Positions 32,431 to 42,339 of a DNA stretch of 64,000 bases are shown here, piece by piece. Numbering within the stretch: the first letter of the stretch is position 1; every line of letters starts with the position of its first letter. The stretch is taken from the NCBI GenBank assembly GCA_964007475.1, contig OZ023273.1:72641842-72705841 (forward strand). Reading direction: 5' to 3'. Below the pieces are notes generated by a model. That model saw nothing but the letters and a program-made list of their open reading frames with translations. It did no database searches and was not told the DNA's origin. Both the position numbers and the translations under genes were made by a program. Source of the stretch: Hybos culiciformis (taxonomy: Eukaryota > Arthropoda > Insecta > Diptera > Hybotidae).

Positions 32431-35394
32431 CCCTTTCATACCAGGTGTCCGCTGGAACGGACATACATTTCAAACCCTTATAAAAAGTAATGAAACACTT
32501 TTTACTATAAAACATTTATGGCAACTAATAATAAAATCGTAAAGTTGCTTAGTTTTAGGCGCCTGTATTCGTAAATAAATATTATCTGTCATTTTTATTG
32601 AAAAAATCGGGAAAAGTCTTGGTCTAAATCTTTCAAACGCAAAGTGCTCCGTTTAAAATTGAAAAAACAATAAAAAGGTAAGTAAAATTAATTTTTTTTT
32701 TTTAATATTTAGAAAATAAATACATTAATTTTTACTAATTCAATGAATATTTCATTAATTTATACAAAATAATGAAATAAAATGAAATAAAAAACAATGT
32801 CCGTTACGACGGAAATTCTTTTCAAAGGCATTGTCCCTTATATGGGACATAAATAAATTTGTACTTCATAGCGAACAAAACAACTGTAAGGATATTTTTT
32901 ATGCACTAATTAAATTAGTTTTAATCGAATTTTTAATTTGTTTGTTAGAAAAATTTTACAATCTTGATTTACTTGGTATATAATTTTGCTTTTATTGATT
33001 ATTAAAATTAATATTTTTCTCGTAGAAATAGAAATAAAATTTAACAGAAGAAGAAATTTTTAAAATTTTGATGGAAAGCGACGATGACAATGTTGAAGAA
33101 GAAGAAGGTGAAGAAAATGAATTATTTGAAGAAATAGACGAAACGAACGAAAAAGTGACTAAAAATTCAGAAAAACTTTTCCTTCAACGAACTGATTGGG
33201 AGCAAAATTTGGAAAATTACGAAGATTTTGAGAATAATGTTGAATTATCGGTTGATTTACCTACTATAATAGCGCAGGAAAATTCTGCAAACATTCAAGA
33301 CAATATTCATATTCAATTAATAGATGGTTTTTTAGGTATTTGGATTATATGTTTATTTTAATTTTAATTACAGGATTTTTTTTCAGGAAATTTTAAGATT
33401 ACACCTAAAAGTAAAATTCAATGGAGACGTCGTGGGAATGAATTATCAAATCCCAAAATTCCTTTTACTTCTTCAACAAATGAAGACGACAATTATACAA
33501 AAGAGCTTACGCCATTTGAAATTTTTTCAAAATATATTCCAGGTGAAATTTTTCAAACAATGGCCACCTATACAAATATTTATGCCCTTCAAAATGACAA
33601 TAAAATGAAAACTACTATTTCTCAAGAAATGCGTTTGTTTGTGGGAATTCATGTACAAATTGGAATTTTTAAATTGCCACAACTAAGAATGTATTGGGAC
33701 CGCAATTTAAACCTTTCCTTAATTGCTAATGCTATGTCAAGAGACCGTTTCCTCCAATTACGTTCAAATTTTCATCTTGTAAACTGTGCAGAAATTTCGA
33801 TTGATAATAAGGATGTCTTTTTCAAAATACGACCTTTAGCAGATTCGGTTAGAAAAAGATGTTTGGAATTAGATCTAGAGGAAACACTCTCTGTTGACGA
33901 ACAGATTGTTCCATTTAAAGGTCGATTCGTTGCCAAACAATATTTGAAATATAAGCCTCATCCTTGGGGATTCAAAATTTTTGTGTTATGTGGAAAAAGT
34001 GGTCTTCCATATGATTTTTTTTTGTACCAAGGGAAAACAAAACCAATCCCAGAGCAGTATTCGAAAATGTTTGGTTTTAGTGGTGCTGTGGTTATGAAGC
34101 TTGTTGAGCGCATTTCAAAAGACGGCCCCACTTTATTTTTCGACAATTTTTTTAATTCCTACCAATTGTTGGAAATTTTACAACTTTAAAATATAAATGC
34201 TGCTGGGACCTGCAGAATTAATCGTTTCCCAAAAACTATATTTTCCGCCGATAAAGAATTTATGAAAAAATATAGAGGTTATTCAGAAGAAATTTTTAGT
34301 CGAGACGGAATGATAAATATAACAAAGTGGCAAGATAATAAGCCTATACATGTCGCATCAAATTTTAAAACATCTAATTTTAAAAATGACATACAACGAT
34401 GGGATAAGTCTAATTGCAAATATGTGCAAATTCAACAACCTGCTATTATTAATAATTATAATCAAGGAATGGGCGGTGTTGATCTTTTAGATCAACTAAT
34501 ATCATATTATCGTTGTTTTGTAAAATCAAAAAAATTGCCATTACGCCTTATCTCTCATTTTATTGATTTTGCTATTGTGGCATCATGGATTGAATACAAA
34601 CAAAGTGCTCTTAAGTTAAATACAAAAATAATGTCACTCCTTCAATTCAGATCATACATTGCGGCGTGTTTATTAACAAAAACCGATCCAGACAAAAAAA
34701 GAGGACGACCACGATTGGAAGTAGATGAAATTGAGAGAACATTAAAGCGAGCTGAATTAGAACACCGTCCAATCAAGGATATAAGGCTTGATAATTTTAA
34801 TCATTTACATATGTATGATTGTAGAAAGGAGCAAACCAGATGTAAAGCTGATGGCTGTAAGTTTAAAACTCACATCTATTGTTCAAAATGTGGAGTTCAT
34901 TTATGCTTGTTGAAGGATCGAAATTGTTTTCTTGATTTTCATACTAAAAAGTAATGGGCAATATTAACACAAATAATGTTGAAAAAACAATAACCAAAAA
35001 GAACTGACATAATATGTACCTTAAGAATTAAAAAACCAAGATTATAAAATATTATTAATCGTAACATATACCTAAAAATGTTCCTTATATGAATTTGAAT
35101 ATTATTTTCTTTAATTTTTTATTTTTCGTTGTTTTTTTAAATTTTTAATTAATTTAAATAAAATATATTACAATAAAAAATATATTTAACGCATTTTAAT
35201 TAAGATTTTTCTACATCCTTTGATTTGATTTGTACGCTAGTGCGGTTCTAAAAGTCATATTTTAATAAAAAAGTCATATTTTAATAAATTATAAATTTTT
35301 TTTTATTATTTTTTGATTTATTAGGCAATATTCCATTTATTAAAAACGAGAAAGATTTTTTTGCACTACCAGAAAAAAATTAGGTCTCAAAGGG
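32431..35394 (+). mobile_element. piggyBac element, 2,964 bp
   Basis: The ends CCCTTTCATACC and CCCTTTGAGACC (as read inward) are flanked by TTAA on both sides (32427-32430 and 35395-35398), the target duplication specific to piggyBac. It carries one transposase gene with a short intron. Except for one stop codon in that gene it looks complete. Confidence 0.95.
33071..34954 (+). pseudogene. piggyBac transposase, one in-frame stop
   Basis: Exon 1 is 33071-33335 (acidic N-terminus) and exon 2 is 33387-34954, joined across a 51-bp intron (GT...TTTTTTTTCAG). Together they give 610 codons, near the size of the moth piggyBac protein. Catalytic aspartates are at about 259 (SVDEQ), 341 (FFDNFFNS) and 454 (GGVDLLDQ). 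The C-terminus has a Cys/His-rich domain (CKADGCKFKTHIYCSKCG). A TAA at 34187-34189 (codon 356) interrupts a frame that is otherwise open on both sides. Without readthrough the protein would lack the third aspartate and the zinc domain. Confidence 0.9.
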
Positions 35395-35398
35395 TTAA

Positions 35399-35567
35399 CA
35401 ACCTTTGTTTACTTTTTTGCAATGCAGTATAGATTGGAACCAGACATCGACGCCGATCGCTTTTTTCCGCCGGCGACTAGTCGAATTTTGGCCTTCGATT
35501 GCTGCGGCTGGTCGACTCAAAAATACCTGTTTTAGAGAAAAAGAACGGTTCGAAAAAAAAATCTAAC
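35399..35567. other. Continuation of the recombinase upstream flank
   Basis: DNA to the right of the piggyBac. It includes ATCGACGCCGATCGC, CGGCGACTAGTCG and CGGCTGGTCGACTC, an unusually GC-rich stretch with short palindromes. It may be promoter or an end of the Crypton-like element. Confidence 0.3.
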
Positions 35568-35905
35568 GGGCTGTCTACATTAGCGATTTAGAATCGCGCG
35601 TATTTATGAATGTATTGTATTTTTTCTATTTCATTTATTAGTATTTGTGTTTGCTCAATATGCCACAGGGTTAAATTTACAGCATGCGATTTTTATACAT
35701 TTTTCCAAATTGTACCATTTTACTTGATTTAAATGTGAAATTAATAAAAAAAAAAAATCTGTGAGAAATGTCAAAAATACGCATGCTGAAAAATTATTCA
35801 AAATCAGCATGCGTATTTTGCTGCGATTTTGGATTTGTATAAAGATACACGAATACATTTAAAGAACAAAATCGCATGAAGGAAAAATACGCTAATGTAG
35901 ACACC
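35568..35905. mobile_element. Small TIR element (MITE), about 338 bp
   Basis: Left GGGCTGTCTACATTAGCG and right (reverse complement) GGTGTCTACATTAGCG form terminal inverted repeats, and internal GCATGCG motifs are also arranged inversely. No target duplication could be fixed, so the superfamily is open. It sits at the border of the LINE ORF1 segment. Confidence 0.7.
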
Positions 35906-36509
35906 TAGTAAAAAATCGGTATGCATATGCTTGATGTCAATAGTATCTATTTCAACATTTATAGCTTCAAATAGTTTAATGATAACAAGTTGATTATAGT
36001 AAGGTGAGGGCGAGGGAAAATCAAGTCCTTTAATTATAATATCATTTTTTATTGAAATTACTTTTAAACGATAGATTGCACTTTCCAAATATTGGATTTT
36101 TATATCACGTTCATTATTCGATACATTGATATGTTAGATTTCATGGAGCTACAGGAAGTAACTAAGTTATCTATTTAATTATTCATATCATTCATACTGG
36201 ATTGGAAACCATCCAGTGTTTCCAGAATTTTGTTGAGTTTAACCTCAATATTGGATTCATCCTTTCTCTTATCAGTCTGGATTGAGCCGGTAGGTTTCCG
36301 CGGCGGTTAAATTGGGACATAGCCACAAAAAACTCGTTGGAGTTCGCTAAAACTGAAAACTCATCTTTACTCAAACCTGAACATGGAGCTGCATGAATCC
36401 ATATATGGAATTTGGAGCATTCCGCTGCATTGACATCACCTACATTAGTGCGACAGACATTGCAGACATTGAGTGCTTTATTATTTTTACCGATTTTATC
36501 ATTGCCCAT
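35906..36509 (-). pseudogene. LINE ORF1 with PHD-like zinc finger and coiled coil
   Basis: The N-terminal frame (36509 to 36192) has CNVCRTNVGDVNAAEC...HIWIHAAPCSGL, a PHD-like zinc finger typical of CR1-type ORF1, with one expected Cys replaced. After frameshifts a Leu-rich coiled coil (LNKILETLDGFQSSMNDMNN) and the NDIIIKGL region follow, ending at the MITE. It is probably ORF1 of the LINE whose ORF2 starts at 29756: same strand, right order, matching decay. Confidence 0.65.
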
Positions 36510-37334
36510 TCTAACCTTAATAAATTAAATCCGGTGAAGTGTAGTTTTTTTTTTCTTTAATTGATTTTTTATGTTAAACAAAGAAAAAGATCAGATGACG
36601 TGGTGGCACAGTTTTAATAGATGAAATTTCAATAATTCCTCCTTTTATTAATCAGTATTAGAATTAAATTTATTTATCAATTCTTATGGCAAATAATTAT
36701 TTTAAAATTTAAAAAGTTAAAATAAATTTTACTTTTAATTTTATTACCATTTTATTTATTTTTATATGTTTTTTATTTTCTGATCAAAATTTTGACATCT
36801 GTACATGAAAGTTGCCAGAGTTCTTCAATTGCATCACTATTATTTTGGGATGTCGTATGTACCGTTATGTGTCGTATTCACTACACTCCTCAAATTTCGC
36901 GGCTTTTCTATCTTCGTTTTATTATTTTTTCTTTTTCGTTGCATAAAATTTCTGTAAAAAATACCTCGCTAAAGAGGTTTAACTTCAAAAAATAAGTAAG
37001 CTGTTAGAACGCTTAATTCGGATAGGCACACTAGGCACCTGCCTAGTATATTAATACAATATTAATTAAAACAATATTAATACAATTTTTGTTTCTAGCC
37101 ATCGGATATATCGTATCGTATCGTAGAATCGTAGAATAAAATGAGGAAAAATATAATAAAATTGTAAAAACACGAATCCGTTTTATTTATAAATGCCACG
37201 ACTGTATTTTTTATCAATATATATAACATTTATACATTATACAAATTAATATAATATACAATAATATTCTCTAACAAGGAAATCAACGTGTAACATTATT
37301 TTTTAAAATTATATATACATATAAAAATTACTAA
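36510..37334. other. AT-rich flank, no gene seen
   Basis: May hold the LINE 5' end. ACCTCGCTAAAGAGGTTTAA followed by CTTC occurs near 36962-36985. GGCACACTAGGCACCTGCCT (37024) resembles the GCCTAGG ends of hAT elements but has no partner. Ends with CTAA, the target duplication of the LTR element. Confidence 0.5.
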
Positions 37335-38752
37335 TGTAGTGCGCTCTTTGAGTGGGTCACTCACTCTCTCTCTCATTTATTATAATTATATAAACCTAGT
37401 ATTAAGTTTAAGCAAAGATGGCATATTATAAAGATAAGAAGCACAGGAATAAGTGTAGTTTTCTCCCGCCAAAACTTCTCTTTGTATTGGTTGTTTTTTT
37501 TTTTTATTTACACTTAGTTTTTATATGATTTTATTATAGGTGTTCAATAGACAAAATCAGGGATGGACCCGATGAAATATTTTTTAAATAAAAATTTTTA
37601 AATTTAAACGTGTAACACGGATAAATTTTTTTTTCTATTTTTCTTAATTTTAATTAAAGCACTTTAAAATATAAAAATTCGAGAGCAAATAAAAGGATTT
37701 ACTAAAAATTCTTGGCGATACTGCCGTTTGAAAACTTTGAAGGGCCATAACTCCAAAATGGAGGCCTTCCCGCAACAACCGTTTCGGATTTAACATTTAG
37801 GGACCGCCTATAGAGGTAATAGTACCTACCCAAAAATAGGGCACAAAAAAAAAAATTTCCATACAAAAATGTATCAAAACTTTGGGAGGCCCTACCTCCG
37901 AAACGGGGCCTTTGCCCCAAGAACTGATTTCAGTTTTGGGAGTTTGTGCACCGCCTCTACCGCCCTCCAAGTTTCTGAGAGGTTTCAAGGAAACGGAAGT
38001 TTAGCCAAATTCTTTATTAAAATAATTGTAACAGTGGTAGGAAAGAACATTAATTAAACTAGATAAAATTATAATTTTATTCATTTTAATGAACATTATT
38101 TCCACCTTGCTTTCTAATTATTGCAAAATATTTTTCTTAACAATCTTGATATAACTGGCGGGTGCAGATATTCAAAAAATCTAAAGAAATATAATATCCT
38201 TATCGATTTTTACATGATGGGAACAAAAATAATTATATTTCGATCATTATACCTGGCAAAATATACTTTTTTCCTGACATTTTAATATATTTAATTATTT
38301 TTTTGAAAAAAATTTATTATTTTACAACTTTTTTTTTTACACAACTTAACTTCAGTTGAAAGTTTTCAAATTTACATCCCTAATCATTTATTTTTTTTCT
38401 TTATCGTTTTGTTTTGGAAAAATATTTTTGTTGTTTAAAAAATAGAAATAAACGTTTTTTAAACAAAATAATTTCAATACAACCTGAAAAATTTAAATAT
38501 GTTGAGAGGAAAATTTATGCAATATACCTTGTAAATTAGAAAAATAATACACATAAAAATGTATTGCTGTCTTGTCTAAAAAAAAGTTTACACTATGCTA
38601 CTTATCTTTATAATATGTCATCTTTGGTTTAAGTAAGTAGAGTATGATATGATCATTCAACTGTGAAACAACATAATATTAAAACAGAATAAATTAAATA
38701 AAACAAAAGTGTATGTGTGTTTTTTCTTTCACATGCCTGACTTTGCATGACA
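37335..38752 (+). repeat. 5' LTR of element B, split by an insertion
   Basis: LTR bases are 37335-37412 and 38634-38752; the middle is a TIR element. Together they match the 197-bp 3' LTR, with small differences (for example TTATTATAATTATATAAACC against TCATTATATATAAACTAATC). Confidence 0.9.
37413..38626. mobile_element. Non-autonomous TIR element, 1,214 bp, 7-bp target duplication
   Basis: Inverted ends CAAAGATGGCATATTATAAA and CAAAGATGACATATTATAAA continue with GATAAG. The duplication GTTTAAG flanks it (37406-37412 and 38627-38633) and is single in the 3' LTR. No transposase is seen. GC-rich inverted segments lie in the middle (37700-37990). A 7-bp duplication is known for 1360/Hoppel-type P-superfamily elements, so P is my best guess. 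Confidence 0.85.
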
Positions 38753-38766
38753 TGGCGACCGTGACA
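38753..38766 (+). promoter_or_regulatory. Primer-binding site of element B
   Basis: TGGCGACCGTGACA starts at the base after the LTR. The sequence fits the tRNA-Arg-type site of 412-like elements. Confidence 0.85.
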
Positions 38767-40795
38767 TCGAAATTCAAAAAAAAAAATAAATTAAAAAATC
38801 GATAAAGTGCATTTTTAATTTAAATGTATTTTTTATTTAAAATTTATAAAAGAAAAAATAAAATAATTAAAATTAATTTATATTTAAAATATAAATTTCG
38901 AAAATAAAATAAAAAAAAAAAAAAAAATTAAAAAAAAAAAAGAAAAACTTATAATTAAATTAAAAACAATTATTTTCGAGTTTTTTTTTTCTAAAGAAAA
39001 AGTGTTTATAAAAGAAAAAAAAAAATAATTAAAATTAATTTATAATTTAAAATTAAATTTCGAAAATAAAATAAAAAAAAAAAAAAAAAATTAAAAAAAA
39101 AAGAAAAACATCTAATTAAATTAAAATCAATTATTTTTGAGTTTTTTTTTTTTTTAAAGAAAAAGTGAAATGTAGAAAGAAAAAAAAAAATTGTTCACCA
39201 CTACAGAAACAAAATAAGACAAAAATTATTTATCCAAAATATTTGATTTTTTCTTTAATTATTTAATTCGAATGAAAATAAAATTATTTTAAAATGAATT
39301 ATACTTACCTATAAATATTTAAAACAAATGAAAAAAAAAATAAAAAATGAAAAAAAAAAAAAAATATTTTTCAAATATGGAAGGTTGAAATCCTAATTTC
39401 TGAAAAAAATTTAAATTGAAAAAAAAAAAATAAAATAAAATAAAAATTAATGAAAAAAGGCGAATAACCTAAAAAGAAATTCTATTTGAAATTAAAATTC
39501 GAAAATCACGCCACATAAAAAAAAGAAAAAAGGCGCAAAACCTAAGAACAAGAAGAAAATTTTTTTTATTAACGAATACAATAAAATCAAAAAAAAAAAA
39601 TGTATAAAGAAAAAATTACACATCCACAGAAACAAAAAAAAAAAAAAAATGAAATGAAATTGAAACAGAAAACAATATAAAATAAAATGAAACAAAAAAA
39701 AATTACATGAGAATCAAAAAAAAAAATATATATATAATTCAAAAAAAAATTTTTTGACAATAAGTGAAAAAAAATCTTTATTTATGATAAATAAATAAAA
39801 ATAAAAAATTATTATTATGAAAAATAATAAAAATAAAAAATTGAACAATTACCAGTACCAAAATAAAATTCAAAAAATTTTTTTTTAAATAAAATTATAA
39901 TTAAAAATAAATAAAAACAAAAAGCGAATTGAAAATTGGAATGATTTTCTTTTCGATTCGAACTCAAAATATAAAAATTTTTTTTTTGGTAAATAACAAA
40001 AACAATTAAAACAATTGTAAACAAAAAAAAAAAAAAAGTAAATAAAATTACAACATCAGCTGTTTTAAAAAACTTACAATATCATCTGTTATACAAGCAG
40101 CAGCAACGACAACAGCAGTAGCAGCTACGAAAATTCAATCAACAGCAACAGCAAAGCAGTCAACTAGAAGCAGCAGCAAAATCAACAAGTACTTCACTAA
40201 TTAAAAATTTTTTTGTATATACAAATAAATTTTTAAATATATTTTTAATAAATTTTAATTTAAATAAAATAAAACAATGTAGATCCAAATTGTTACATAA
40301 ACAATTTCTAAATTTTTTGAAATTGAAGTAAATAATTTTCAAATTTTTGAATTTTAATTTCTAAATCAAAACTTTTTAAATTTTTATAATTGGATGTACA
40401 CTGTTTCAAATAATTTTTATATAAAAAATTATACTATATTATTTTATAAATATTAAAAATTACATAATTTAACATAATTTACTTTAAACTGATTATTATA
40501 CATAAATATTTTACAAATAAATATTATTTACATCATTTACTTTGAACTGATCGTAAAAATTAAAAAAAAAATAATAATAATAATAAAATTTATAATAATA
40601 TATCTTATTATTACTCATTATTACTTATTATTACATTTTATCTCTTATTACATGTTACTACAAAATTTTTTTTTGATGCATAGTAAAAATCAAAAAGGGT
40701 TTAACATAATTTCGCTTAATTATTTGACATCTTTATTTTCTCTGGAAGTGATTCAGATTCCAATAATAACCGGATCTAATTTTGCATATACAACA
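38767..40795. other. A-rich leader of element B
   Basis: About 2 kb of untranslated leader, strongly A-rich with runs of A up to about 18 bases. A duplicated section (about 38830-38990 and 38995-39150) has the run AAAATTAATTTATAATTTAAA. Short CAGCAGCAACGACAACAGCA repeats lie at 40100-40190. No gene. Confidence 0.65.
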
Positions 40796-41030
40796 TAAGG
40801 TAACCACTCCTCAAATTTATAGGGACTTTCAACATAAGGTAACCACTCCTAAAATTTTTTTTTAGAGAACTTCAATATAAGATAACCACTCCTCAAATTT
40901 TTTTTTTGGAAACTACAATATAAGGTAACCATTCCTCAATTATTTTAATAGGACTACAATATAAGGTAACCATTCCTAAATTATTTTAATATTTCAATAC
41001 AAGGTATCCACTCCGCAAATATTTTAATTT
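40796..41030 (+). repeat. Six tandem units of about 41 bp before gag
   Basis: AAGGTAACCACTCCTCAAAT or a close variant occurs at about 40797, 40836, 40878, 40921, 40962 and 41000, spaced 38-43 bp. The array ends just before the gag start codon. It could act in translation initiation, RNA packaging or transcription, but the sequence does not tell which. Confidence 0.85.
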
Positions 41031-41046
41031 CGTAAAATTTTTTTTT

Positions 41047-42339
41047 ATGGATGAAGCTTGCAACGAAATTCTAACAGCTAAAGATAATTTTCGTAAAGCT
41101 TACAAACGCATTCAGAAAAACCTTAAACCAAAAAATTTAGAAACCTTAAAAGCAATTAAATTAAATATTGAAGAAACATATAACATTTACGTAAATACAG
41201 TTCTTCAAGCTTGTATTACATTTGAAGAACAACATCATCATATTTTAGCTAAAGATCGTCAGTATTGTTACGATAAGTTACAAGAGAGCTTCAAACTATT
41301 AAAGTGCGCAGATCTAATTCCAAAAGATATTCTATTACCGATCAAAATAAATCAAATCGAAAAAGTACAAAATATAATAGAATCAGATAGTTCTGAAGAA
41401 AACTTTGACGATACTGTGACGATGGCTCTTTCTAACCATGAATTTTTGCGTTTAGCTAGTTCACAAATAAATAGAAATTATAGTGGTGATCCACTAACAC
41501 TTAAATCTTTTATCGAATCAATAAATTTGTTAGACACACTAGCAGAGACACAAGACTTAAAAAATTTATTAGCTCGATTTATTTTATCAAAGCTTGACGG
41601 AACAGCTCGCGAAGCTATAGCCGATGATTCTAATAAGGTAGAACTTATTAAACAAGATCTTAATAATTCGATCAAACCAGAAAGTTCTAAAATTATAGAA
41701 GGAAAAATAAAAGCTTTGAGAACGGATAGGAACACTTTACAAAATTTTTCAGAAAAAGCTAACGAATTAGCTGAAGCTTTTCGTCGTTCACTTGTGTTAG
41801 AAGGTATTCCAACACAAAAAGCTAAAGAGATTTGTATTGAAAAAACAGTCGAAATGTGCAGAAATAATGCAAGATCTGATCTGACCAAAGCTGTTTTATC
41901 ATCGACCCAATTCCAAGACCCTAAAGAAGTAGTATCAAAAATTTTAATAGAAATAGATTTACAATCGCAAGAAAAACAGGTTCTGTCATTCAGAACAAAC
42001 AATAATAATAATTCACTTAGAAATTCTTATGGAAATCATTCCAATAACAATTTTCGTGCAAATTATAATAGGGGAAATTTTAGACACCAAAATCAACGAT
42101 TTGTAAATAATAATTTTCAAAACAATAATCGTAATAATTGGAACAATAATCGAGGTAATTTTAATAATAATCGAGGTAACTATAATAATAATCGTGGGAA
42201 CTTTAATAATAATCGTGGTAATAGAGGAAACATAAATAGAAATTTTAACCAAAATAATTATGTACGATACGCGGAAAACAACCAGGCCCCCCAAAACGGC
42301 CAGGGGGAACGAGATCAAATGCGTTTACATCAAAATTAA
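41047..42339 (+). CDS. gag: Gag of element B, intact frame
   Basis: Open from ATG 41047 for 430 residues. An N-terminal helical region is followed by a capsid-like domain (GDPLTLKSFIESINLLDTLA; FSEKANELAEAFRRSLVLEG). The C-terminal tail from about residue 315 is rich in Asn, Arg and Gly (repeated GNFNNNR). That tail replaces the usual zinc knuckles and fits 412/mdg1 Gags. Pol continues in the -1 frame, so a ribosomal frameshift near the end is likely. Confidence 0.87.
   Translation: MDEACNEILTAKDNFRKAYKRIQKNLKPKNLETLKAIKLNIEETYNIYVNTVLQACITFEEQHHHILAKDRQYCYDKLQESFKLLKCADLIPKDILLPIKINQIEKVQNIIESDSSEENFDDTVTMALSNHEFLRLASSQINRNYSGDPLTLKSFIESINLLDTLAETQDLKNLLARFILSKLDGTAREAIADDSNKVELIKQDLNNSIKPESSKIIEGKIKALRTDRNTLQNFSEKANELAEAFRRSLVLEGIPTQKAKEICIEKTVEMCRNNARSDLTKAVLSSTQFQDPKEVVSKILIEIDLQSQEKQVLSFRTNNNNNSLRNSYGNHSNNNFRANYNRGNFRHQNQRFVNNNFQNNNRNNWNNNRGNFNNNRGNYNNNRGNFNNNRGNRGNINRNFNQNNYVRYAENNQAPQNGQGERDQMRLHQN

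Noticed and set aside
39492..40024. Phe/Ile-rich minus-strand frames in the leader of element B
   Set aside because: Complement of the A-rich leader; homopolymer artefact.
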